From Wuchereria bancrofti (lineage: Eukaryota > Nematoda > Chromadorea > Rhabditida > Onchocercidae): DNA of 64,000 nucleotides. Under the pieces are notes generated by a model, which searched no databases, was not told the origin of the DNA, and saw only the letters and a program-made list of their open reading frames with translations. This document shows positions 53,788 to 64,000 of this stretch, piece after piece. The translations under genes were made by a program, and so were the position numbers. The stretch is taken from NCBI GenBank assembly GCA_005281725.1, contig SSBO01000001.1, positions 7,176,399-7,240,398 on the forward strand, written 5' to 3'. Positions within the stretch are counted from its first letter, which is position 1. The number at the start of each line of letters is the position of its first letter.

Positions 53788-56423
53788 ATGGATTTACATG
53801 CTAAACAATTACCTCAGAGAAGTAACGAACAGTTTGGACATGATTATCAATCATTGTCCGTTCGTCAAGATAGCTATATGTATGTTGAATGATAATTTTA
53901 ACTAATTAAATTAAATTTTTTCAAGTCAAAATTTTTAACTGATATATACACACTGCTGTTACGACTATAAGCAATTAATAAGTAATTTCCAAATGATACT
54001 GCAATAGTTAAAACGTCACTTTATTATAAAATTAATTGGCTTAGAACACGAATTCAATTTATTTTCAATCTTTATAAGCTTTCAGTTCAACTTCAATCTT
54101 GATAAGCTTAGTTGCTAGATAAAAGGAAAAAAATGATAACTGATGATAGCAAAGTACTCTTACAGTGGTTAAGGCCAAATGCCAGTTGGAACAATTTGAT
54201 TGACTGATGTTTAATTGCAACATCGGTAATTTTAGTTGAAAAATTGAAGATTTAACAATCTTCAATTTTCAGGCATCGATTAGAAATTAGCGACGATGGA
54301 GTTTATCAATCGTCGTTTGGATATCATGGTCGAAATAGGCCATTGTTGCAGAATGTAGCGACTTTTATCAGTAAACAACAAAAAGATCAACCACAGCAAC
54401 AACAATCCCACAATGATAGCGGTAGCCATCTACCAGATCACCCTCAAACGAAATGAATTTTTTTTTTATTATAGAAGTAAAAAATTGAAAATCTGACCTT
54501 ATGTGCTCTTTGTAGCTTGCTATCACTCCATAAGCAAATCATAAAACACTTTTGTGATTTTGAAAAACAAAATTAAAGATTGACGTAATTTAATTTGTCA
54601 TTGATAAAGAAATAACATTTGAAAAAAATGATATCAAAAGTAGAACTACTGAAAATTGTTCATTTCAAGTTAAATATCACATTTTCATGATTATTAATAA
54701 TTCTAAGAGGAACGAATTAAATAAAAAGTAAAGAAACTATTATTAGAAATGATTGTTGATGTGTTCGTGATAGATTCAACTTAAACTTTCAGCTTCAATC
54801 GATCAATTAGAAATGTCGCATCGGAAGGATCCCACATTTCAAAGTTTTATTGATATTTACAAGATTTCCAATAATGCTATGGAATTTGCAAACAACTTTG
54901 AACAATATGTTAGCTCATGCTTACCAGCATGTTAGTTTAGATATTAATATAATTAATTTTAATTCCTTAGTAGTAGCTATCATTAGTTTCGCTTTTCTTT
55001 AAATTCGTTTATTGCAAAATGCAGCAATGAAGGGATATTGCATAAAATGAAAGAGATTTAACTATGGGTTATTTAAATTAAAATTCTAGAAATAGTTCCG
55101 AAATTTACACTCCAATTTATATAATAAAATTTCAGATATCTGGATTGGATTGATGTTTTCGTTAACATTATGGGGCATTATGCATGTAATAGTTGGTTAG
55201 TGTCATGAAATCAGTTAGCAGTAGTTTTCATAACAAGCTTTGATAATCGGATAGTGATAGTGACAATAATAATAATATTAATAATAATAATAATAATGCT
55301 GACCCAATAAATAAGAAATAGTGAGAAAAGTAATAAAATTCCTTGATAGATAAAAGAAAAGTTTAAATTTTTGTTTGGTACTAAAAATTAAAATTCTTAT
55401 CGCTTGATTTACTATCATTTATTCCAGGTACTATTAATATACCATTTTGTCCGTCACGCCCAATGATTCCAGTGTTTTTAATTGTGATGGGTTGTTTGTA
55501 TATTCTTTGGAGTATGTTGCGAATCTATGCTTTTTGGCCGCGTTCACGTGCTGATACGTTGGGCGTTGATTTGACGTGCAAAGCGCTTGAAGGAATAATG
55601 ATCATAGCTAAACTTGTTTGGCTATTTTCGGGTAAGCTTAAGGTTGCTGCAAGTTAATAGAAACTTTTTTTTTTGTGTCTATGTGTTTTTTTTTCTTTTT
55701 AACAAAGCTCAGTACAAAATTAACATGAAGCAAAGTTATTAGGTTATATTACGGTCCGGAACAAAATATAAACATCTGTTTCCAACCTTAACACTGTGAT
55801 AATTTCGCTCACTAGAGTTAAGAAAATAAGAAAATTTTAAGTATTAAAACAAAATACAAACATTTTCAGATATTATTTGAGACTTACTAAAATTATTTGA
55901 AATCTTTCACAAAAGCCTAAATTTATTCCGTAGTATTTTTTTAATATCTGAAAATTATGTAAAAAAAAAAATGATGTTTTGCTATGTACAAAGTCCATTA
56001 TTATATTTTTGAAATGCTCTGAACGTCAAATTTATAATAAGCAATTTTTCTTTATCATGAAATCAAATTATAATCTGAAAGTTGAAAGAATTTCATGTTG
56101 CTTTAAGATACAATAAGGTAACACTGATAAATACAATGCAGTGAGTGAAATTATTGGTCATCATATAAAAACTATTTAATTTTATGGCTTAAAATTTAAA
56201 ATTCACTTACAAAACTCATTGTTTTTCAGGTTGTATTTGGATATATGGTCCGGAACAAAACATAAAAATTTATTTCCAACCTTATCACTGTGATAATTTC
56301 GCTTACTGGCTTGCATTTATCAGTGTTACCTTACATTCGATGATAATTTTGTTTGCAATATTGCTTCTTTTTTGTTTACTCTGTATTGGACTTTTGAAGG
56401 ATAATAAACTAGAATTTGCATAA
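53788..56423 (+). CDS. four-TM membrane protein, TMEM272-like
   Basis: Exons: 53788-53879, 54273-54370 (or to 54421), 54793-54930, 55136-55195, 55428-55631, 56230-56423 (stop TAA). Phases match throughout, giving 261 residues, or 278 with the longer exon 2. The first 150 or so residues are hydrophilic and Gln/Ser-rich, with no signal peptide, so the N-terminus is probably cytosolic. Four hydrophobic segments follow: IWIGLMFSLTLWGIMHVIVG, a segment around PVFLIVMGCLYILW, one around IMIIAKLVWLFSGCIW, and a long one starting FAYWLAFISVTL. A short loop with FCPSRPMIPVF between TM1 and TM2, and a YHC motif before TM4, are typical of the TMEM272-like family as I remember it. Its function is unknown. 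The ATG lacks a clear trans-splice acceptor, so an upstream non-coding exon is possible. The last intron holds a decayed copy of exon 6. Confidence 0.8.
55741..56156. pseudogene. decayed, part-inverted copy of exon 6 inside intron 5
   Basis: The bases 55741-55816 resemble the start of exon 6 (56228 onward) in the same orientation. They share GGTCCGGAACAAAA, TTTCCAACCTTA and CACTGTGATAATTTCGCT, with scattered differences and a deletion near the start. The bases 56113-56156 match the next part of exon 6, but inverted (AAGGTAACACTGATAAAT corresponds to the exon's ATTTATCAGTGTTACCTT). Both copies carry CTCACT where the exon has CTTACT, so they probably come from one duplicate later broken by inversion. 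The frame is destroyed (in-frame TAG), so it cannot serve as an alternative exon. Confidence 0.75.
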
Positions 56424-59183
56424 AATTTTCTATCAAATTTAATTAATGCTTATTGGTCTGCGCCTTTTTTCAAAAAGTACAGAAAGATTGTGTGTAAAAT
56501 GTTTGCCTAATTCTTAAAATTAATTTCTTCTAAAGAAATTAAATTTCGTTATTTCGAAATTTTGTTTGGATTATTTTTTTGAAATAGAATAACATTTATC
56601 CCATCTGACAAATGACAGTTACTTGGTATTTCGTGAATCCCCTGAGAGCTTTATATTTGTAAGCATTCTGTCCGCATTTGTATGTTTTCGAGAAGTAATT
56701 GAGATCAAAGGATTTAGAGATATTAAACAAGAACACATGAAATTGTAATTGATATGAATTTAAAATCCGAAATTTCATTCTTTTCTTTTGTTAGAATAAA
56801 AAGGAGATTTAAATTTTTTTAAGCTACATTGTAAGTTATGAAATATGACATCTATCGAAACATAGAATTACGAACTGGCATCAATTTCTTCAAGTGCTAT
56901 CGCTTAAAGAGGAAAGGGAATTTAAAATTTTAAATGACATTTGCAAGTTTATCACTGATCGGTATGCAAACGAAATTTCTTAATCTCAAGATAACGAAAT
57001 ACTGAATATCATTTCATTGTTCGTTGTTGTGGTTGATTTATAATAAATTGATCTGTAATATAAGTCATAATATTAAAGTAAACGTTGAAAACTGTCCTGT
57101 AACAATAATCAGTAATAATTATAATAATATGTAAGAACTTTTAATTTTTTTAAATTAGAATTGATGTATTGTTTTCAAATTTATCGGATATGGAATCGCG
57201 TAAAGTGAAAAGAAATAAAAACGTGAGATTTCATTGGAGAAATCAAATTATGGCAAAGAATGAAAGTTAATTAATATTAATGATGATGAGTTTTAACATC
57301 TTTTTTTGTTTTTTCGGTGAAAAATGTTCGCTTAATGATCCGTTCGCATTTTTCATTCACATTTTACCGGATCTCTTATACGATCTCCATCATTCTGATT
57401 TATTCTCATAAGCTTATATGATTTCATTTCGATTTTTTTTTTCAATCAAATTAGTAAAATTTAAGTTTGTGTTATGATAAATACTAATGAACGATGTAAA
57501 GGGATGGAAGAAATTATCGAACTTTTAATTTTTTAGCCTTCTGTACGACCTTCTGTATATATGGAATGTCTGGCATCAAATAATAGACGAATAAATGAAT
57601 GTTAATGGAGCAAAAAAAAAAAGAAAAAAAACGAATTTAAATATTTTTGTTTCAACAAAAAAGAAAAGCAATGAATTCCATATATAAGTGATTTTCTTTC
57701 CGTTTTTTTCTCTTTAAATATTATCATTATAAATTTTAAATATTTATATTATCGTTCCTTCTTTTTTGCTATAAAATATTTATCTTAGATCATACTTGAG
57801 CTAAGACAATAAAACTTTCATGCCAATTTTTTAACTAATTGTTCGAGTTAAAATAACGTTTAAAGCTGCACACAAATTTATCAGTTACTTAGCTTTAATG
57901 CATTAATCATTTAATATTATGCAATATTTATTCTGGAAGTTTTTTTTCCTTTTTTTTTTAACGTATTACAAAAAATTTTTGGAACTGTCAAGTGCTATTT
58001 TTTTTCGTTTTGTCGTACAGTGCCAACTTTAATATGTTTTTATCATCGTTTAGTTGTAAGTGATAAGATAAAAATTTTAATGATTTCAGGAGAAAAAAAG
58101 CCTGATATAATTGATTTTCGGTTAGAAATCTGAAAAAGAACGATTTATGAGCACTAAAATACTAACAAAGCAAAATTTTCAATCATCCAAAAAAAAAATA
58201 GATATTATTTTTCTTGTTCAAATAAACAGTTCTATAGTAGAAGGGAAAGGAAGAAAGGCAAAGCCAAAAGATTCGAATTAATACTAATTCAACAGAAATT
58301 GATTCGTAATAGAAATTGGGAAATTTTACAGTTTATTCTAATCTTTTTCAAACATTCGTCTTTTAACAAACAGAAATAATGAGAAAAATTTGGCAGACTT
58401 TCTTTCTCTTTTATTAAAAATTATTAAATTATTAATCGGAAGTAATGTAAATCAAATAAGGCACTTTTTCTTATTCAGTCTAACATTATATAAGCAAAAT
58501 AGCTTTATCATATCATGAGAAATCAACTTTTTCATAAAGTGGTAAGCATGACGAAATTTAAGTTTAACATTACAGATAAATGAATACATCAGGAAAGCAT
58601 GAAGTTTGCTTGTTGGCATTAGCAAATTGAACCCAGGCCTGCTGCAATTAGATGACGCATCGTTGTTTGTGTATGGTTGTGATTGTTTGATATTTGTCTG
58701 TTGTTTATTGTTGGTGATTAGGATGATTTGTTGGCTTTCCGGATTTCGTTTCCGTATTCAATTATGCTCAGTTATATTGAATATGCCAGCACTCTCTGAA
58801 CTGCAATGATATTTTTTTTAATCATTCATACTACGATTCATTTCATTCTGAGTAACATTCTGAACACATAGTGGCGTTTCTGTTGTGTTTATCGTTTTTA
58901 TGGTTTTTGGTTGTCTTAGTAATGTAGACGCCTTCTACCCTTCTATTGTTCTTATGGTTTCCGTTTGTCGTATTAATTGACTTTCATGGATCGTATTGAA
59001 TTGTTTAATTCAAATTGATTTTAACATCGTATTTTGTTATGTTTGCGGTTGTTATTATGTTTATGGTTTTTGATTATCTTATTATGGATTTAATTGGTTT
59101 GCTTGATTTAAATTAATTTTAGCATCATATGGCATCGTATGTAAATTATCCGTTTCGGTGAATGTGATAAAAGTTTAAGGGCA
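56424..59183. other. intergenic region upstream of the corepressor gene
   Basis: About 2.8 kb with no exon-like frame, between two genes in the same orientation. The last 330 bp are G/T-rich on the + strand and contain degenerate repeats (about 58882-59130) just before the corepressor start, where promoter or 5' UTR would be expected. A short open frame at 58606-58809 has no recognisable product. Confidence 0.55.
58882..59130. repeat. degenerate G/T-rich direct repeats
   Basis: Three diverged copies of a TTTATGGTTTTTG-TT-TCTTATTA-type unit begin near 58885, 58948 and 59050. The last two also share a longer tail (TTTAATT, AAATT, TTTTA-CATC). They end about 50 bp before the start codon of the corepressor gene. 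Confidence 0.5.
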
Positions 59184-62100
59184 ATGTTTCCTACTGGTAA
59201 TCCACCTTTTACGACACCAAATGCTCAACAGAATGCTAATAATAGTATGAATCTGGCAGCACTTTATTTACACCCATCGCTGGGCATAACAAATCAAGCG
59301 TATACTCAGTTTTATCAACAAGTAATTTAAATTGAAATTTGATTTCAAGTGATCTATTGTTAAATAAACTGTTTGGTTTATATAATCAATCGAGAAATTT
59401 GCTGGATGCATCACTTTCTGCATAATTGGCGGATCCGTGCTAGTCATGATGATCTGCGTTTGTGAGTAGAAAGTTATTGAGTGTACATTCCAAAGAATGT
59501 GAGATTGACTTGAAAACTTGACTAAAATGTGTCGTTTTCCTTGAATACAAAAAGTCCAATATTTTTTAGTAATTAGGAAATCTCCTAATTCTTCGATATA
59601 CTTATCCAAATTGTTTTTGACTCTACTTGTAGGCTCAGAGCCAAGCACAGTTAAGCCAGCAACAGCAACAGCAGCACTTACAACGTCAATTTGAACAACT
59701 GGTTGTTGCCCAAGCGGCACAGAATGCTCATTTGCAAGCAATTCAGGTTGATTTCCAGTGTAATGGTGTGCTCGACTAATCGGAAGTTGAGAACGTAAAT
59801 GTGCTTAATAATATTTCATATTGATAAGTGACAGAACTGAGTAGCGCTGAGAATTTTTATGACCATATCCATAAATCTGTTCATTTTTCTTAGCAGCAGC
59901 AACAGCAACAACAGCAGCATGCATTTCAATCTCAGCAGGCTCAAGCGCAAAATCATCAAAAAATGCAAGTGGCACAACAGCAAGCACAACTGCAACAAAG
60001 TCAAGCGCAAGCTGCTCAAATACAACGCTTGAATGCATTAAGGCAGAGTAATCAACAAATGTCTCATTCCCATTCGATGCGAGGGTCTACACCTGGTGCT
60101 GTAAAGTCTCGTCAGGTATTAGTATGGCTATTTATATACTTCCGATGAATTTCATGACTCTGTTGACCTCACGTTCAGCAGTTCCATTTCACTATCAGAA
60201 TTGCAACACTAATTGTTGTTTTGTTTTGGTGTCATATATAGAGAAAACTTTCATCATCTAGTATTTTCTTCACAAGAATAACTGTTCACTTTGACCAGTA
60301 AAAACCTTTTCATTTGTAGGAGATTCAGGCTGAAGTGGATGCTCGTCGGCGACGTTCATTAATTGCAGATTTTATGGTTGCGACCAACTCAGCTACATTT
60401 TTAGGTAATATCAAAGAGTGATTAATCTCTATAAATGGTTTGCTAATTTGTGAGACGTCTTCTGGAGATATTTTATCGTTCTTAAAAAATACATTTTCAA
60501 GTGCAAATTTTTATATAGTGCGTGGGTTCCAGATGAAAGGAGACGTTCGGATTCTATCGGTGGTGGTGTATTAGGTGAAATGAAGAAGTCAGAAACGATG
60601 GGCAGTGAATTCAGCGTGATCGCTGATGAAACAACAGAACGTAAGAAGAATTCAATCACCGATCACTTAGAAGCAGTTGAGAAAGAAAAAAAGCTTGTCG
60701 ATAGCCAGATCACTATTATACAACGAAAAAAGGTGTTCATGATAGTTCTTATTTAAGGATTGAATTAATATTTTATTAAAGGATTTGAATTCACTATGAA
60801 CCATGGAATTAATAATGATTTAAGAAGTTTTGTTATTTAATCACGTGTTTGAATCATAATATATCATGATTAAGGACAGAGTACCAAATAAAAATATAGG
60901 AGAAACTGAACTTATTAAAATCCTAACTTTCATTCTGTCATTAGTCTTTTTTTTTTAAATCAATTACCTTGAAAGAAGAGTACGTTGAATATAGGAACAA
61001 TACGAGAATGAATTGTCTAAGATATCGAGTGATAGCACCGATAATGATAAAGAAAATGATGACAATACTGAAGACATAGATTCGATGAGTCTGATTGAGA
61101 GGATTTATGCTGAAAACCGGAAGAAGGCATTTCGCTCTGAGGCTCAGATGCCAGTTCATCTGGCACCTTCAGCCGCAACAGTTGTAAGTTAACTGCTAAA
61201 TGCTATACATTTATTTTATCCGCGAATTTACTGATGTTGGAATTTATCACTTTCTAATCTGCTTTATTGGAATATAATAATATGAGATTATGTTAGATAT
61301 CCGTCACTTTGCTGATGTAATTTCCGATCGTAAAAAATCCGTTTTGTACTCCTGTAACACAAGCACTCTTACCAAGGTTATAATCAATAGGGAAAAATTA
61401 AAGAGATCTTTTCTATAATAGCCAGGTTAGTAGTGTAAGCTAATAATTTATGCCTTTAAATCAGCTTAGAACATGATGTAAATATAACTGAGAGACGAAT
61501 ATCATAGAAAGTAAAATACTTACAACAATGCTGCGACATGATAAAACGAAAGTGTGATACTCTCACTACTGAGTTATAAAGTTTTTTTTTTTAGTAATTA
61601 CTGAGTATAATATCATTCTTTAGCAAAATTTTGTACTAAAGATTAGCATGATGCAGTGCACATTTGTTTTTGTGTCCGGCTGTAATTGAGATCATATGAT
61701 TTTGCGTTTTTGCATATGCTTACAACATTTTTTTTTTCAGTGGTTGTTCTTCAATTAACTGATTGAACTTTCAGCCACAATATCGAAATCCATGGGACAG
61801 TCCCTTGGTGCAACAAACGATTGAGCGATACAAAATGGTAAAGCCTTATTTAGTGAAAATGCTGACGGAGCACCGCCAAAACGATTTGTTGGCGCAAAAA
61901 TATCAAACTGAAAAATACAATATGATGTATGCAGAATGGTTGAAGAAAGATGAAAGGTACTGCAAAAGTCAGAAGAAAATGTAAGTTTTGCTTTTTCGTT
62001 GTTATTACATTTATTAATATTTTAATATTTGTCTCTTTATTTCTTTTGCCACTTTTCAAACTTCCTGTTTTATTTTTGCAGTGCTCGTGACGAAAAGCAT

Positions 62101-63908
62101 CGTGAAATATTTGAGAAAACATTTCCGGAATTGAAAAAAACACGAGAAGAACGAGAGCGATGTGGACGAATTGGTCTTCTGTCCACAGAGCAGTTAGAAC
62201 AGGTTAAATTAGTTTTAAATTTTTAATTGTTAGGCTTACATTTTCATTGCTGAAGCTGGATTGGTAAGATTCAAAGAATGGCGGCACAACCAATGGTTTA
62301 AAGAATTCTGTTTCTTGGGTTCATGGCTGCATAGCTCTATACTTGAGCCATCGCTTAGAATCATGATATATTAATTAATTGGTAAGTCAAATACTGGAAA
62401 TGAAGCCAGATACTTCAAAATGTACATCCATCACCAAGAAGGGTTTGATATCATTAAAAAAACAAAGTAAACATGGAAAGTAGCAATTAACAAGTGTTTT
62501 GTTGGGCATTTATTTTTTTTAAGTATTTTCTTGTCATACTGATCTTAAGTTGTTGCATGTTTTCTTTGCTGTGCACCGTTTTTGAGATTACTTTGGAAAA
62601 CTTCTTTCTAGTTTATATTTTAGATAATGTTATGTTGATTGTTGTAACTAGGCCTAATTATAGGAGGACGAATATAAAAGACGGCGTGCAGCTGCGGCAT
62701 TACCACCGATGATGATGAATTCAAGAATGCGTAGTGCACCGTTTTATATAGATTTAAATGGAGTTGTCTTAGATGCATTGGAGGATCATAATTCTCATAT
62801 TGAATATTTTTTGGGAAAATGGACAGATGACGAAAAAAAAGTAAGAGAAATATTTTGCCTTTGTAAATTTTTCTACTGCGTCGTTCCTATCAATTTTATT
62901 TCGGATTGTTCTGAATAAGAATAAAACATATTTGTCTTAACATTTATCGGCTTTTTTCCAGACTTTCAGGGAGCAAATTGTTACATACGGCAAGAATTTT
63001 GCGGCGATAGCAGAATTTCTAGATCGAAAAAGCGTAAAAGATTGCGTTCTATACTATTACTTGACTAAAAAGCGTCAAAACTATAAAGCATTGATGGGGA
63101 AGAAACGGAAGAAGCCTCCAAGATGTTACAAACCACCGGTAATGCCACGACTTGAAGAAGTAGCACTAAAAGCACCACAGGCTGCGAATGATGTCACCAG
63201 TAAGGTTTACCTACTGTTTTTTAATTTCATTTTCTTAAAACCTCAAGACTCGAGTGTTTTCATGGATGCATAATGGAATCCAGCAATAATGTTGGCTTTT
63301 TAGAAACAAGTTGTTCAAGCTGTCATAATAATACATTTGCATAACCACTTGTTACTCTCTCACCCTGATGCTAGTACGACAGAGCTGTATGAGTGTCATT
63401 ATCTTATGAAATGGTGCATCAGTTTCTTGTTAAGCATTTTGATCCCACAGATAAATTCAGGATGCAAATTTAATGACTTTAGCTGACCATTAAGTATAGA
63501 AATATACTATGATGCTGCACACTTGTAATTAAAGCAGAAATGAAATAAGTGGTAAATAAGTCATGTTGTAGTCTTTTGTTACTAATAGGAAAGATCGTTG
63601 GTTCGAATTTCTGCTTTATGAAGGATTGATGCTCTTTTATTTAAGGTAATTAAAGTCGTATTTATGCTTCCAGTTAGATATCGAAATATCAAAAAAGTCT
63701 TAACTTTTAATCCAATTTTAGTTGTTGGTTCACGAGAACTCGAGTGTTGTATTTGCAAAGCAAAAGTGAATAGTGGTTCAAATACTGGTCGAATACTTAC
63801 TCGTTTAACATTGGATGCGTCCGGTTACGATGCCAGTTCAGCAAATGAAATTGATATTTGTGTGTGCCAGAAGTGTAAAGCAAAAGGGATTAAGCCAAAA
63901 ACTGTGAC
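59184..63908 (+). CDS. gei-8: nuclear receptor corepressor (NCoR/SMRT), N-terminal part
   Basis: A scaffold of the HDAC3 corepressor complex in the nucleus. Exons: 59184-59321, 59633-59746, 59894-60115, 60320-60417, 60519-60732, 60995-61183, 61775-61980, 62082-62202, 62664-62840, 62962-63199, 63722-63908 (or from 63674). About 634 residues are visible; the window ends in the next intron. Residues 1-160 are Gln/Ala-rich from mixed CAG and CAA codons. Residues 160-325 are charged. About 340-455 is the helical segment before the SANT domain (FEKTFPELKKTREERER, then ALPPMM). The first SANT domain is about 494-537 (KNFAAIAEFLDRK, then CVLYYYLTKK). SANT1 and the helix before it match the deacetylase-activating domain of NCoR/SMRT, including the Lys and Tyr residues known to hold inositol phosphate between SMRT and HDAC3. 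The last visible exon has a possible zinc site (CCICKAK and CVCQKCK). The start follows GTTTAAG-GGCA, a plausible trans-splice acceptor. The splice at 60417 is uncertain. Confidence 0.9.
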
Positions 63909-64000
63909 GTATGTCTTTAATTTGAATATTTTTGGATAATCGCTTTCATAATTATTATATTAGATCCTGAAATTTGCCTTTCATTTTTGATTTTCGAAGT

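Noticed and set aside
58606..58809. 67-residue hydrophobic + strand frame upstream of the corepressor
   Set aside because: No domain, no splice phase link to the 59184 exon, and the corepressor already has a good start codon.
59805..60038. Minus-strand Leu/Ala-rich frames opposite the corepressor
   Set aside because: They are antisense readings of the CAG/CAA repeat region of the + strand coding exon.
63594..63620. tRNA B-box-like GGTTCGAATTT inside a corepressor intron
   Set aside because: The flanking bases do not form a T-stem and no A box or acceptor stem is found upstream.

Overview
The window is nuclear DNA of a parasitic nematode, most likely a filarial or other spirurid worm. It is very AT-rich and carries short exons in long AT-rich introns, with nematode-style splice sites (T-rich tract then CAG or TAG). 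Four protein genes were resolved by hand-joining exons with matching phase. No RNA gene, CRISPR array, bacterial gene or intact transposon was recognised. Exon joins and product names are inferred from the sequence and from remembered family features; no search was run.

Layout: (1) 1-8326 is non-coding, probably a 5' intron of the first gene. (2) 8327-14316 (+) holds the 3' nine exons (about 509 residues) of a muscarinic-type acetylcholine receptor (GAR family, closest to gar-2), from the end of TM2 to the stop; TM1 and most of TM2 are not seen. (3) 14317-17323 is intergenic. (4) 17324-35493 (-) is one long gene of 17 coding exons. It encodes an N-terminal STAND-type P-loop NTPase followed by about 15 ankyrin repeats, in the style of ANKRD50/TANC, with two alternative last exons that both fit in phase. 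A 20-N gap inside one intron is flanked by an exact 146-bp duplication, which looks like an unmerged contig overlap. (5) 35494-53787 is an 18-kb gene-free stretch between two divergent genes. It holds long compound tetranucleotide repeats (about 95 GATA units), a G-quadruplex motif and GT-rich islands. (6) 53788-56423 (+) is a small six-exon, four-TM membrane protein of the TMEM272-like type; its last intron contains a decayed, part-inverted copy of its own last exon. (7) 59184-63908 (+) is the 5' part of the nematode nuclear receptor corepressor (NCoR/SMRT, C. elegans gei-8) through the first SANT domain; it runs off the window.

The genes are not an operon and share no obvious pathway: a neuronal/muscle GPCR, a scaffold-like NTPase-ankyrin protein, a small membrane protein and a chromatin corepressor. 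The points most worth a second look are the altered Walker B of the STAND protein and its alternative C-termini, the exon-derived repeats in the TMEM272-like gene, the splice-site-bearing minisatellite in the receptor gene, and the ambiguous corepressor splice sites.
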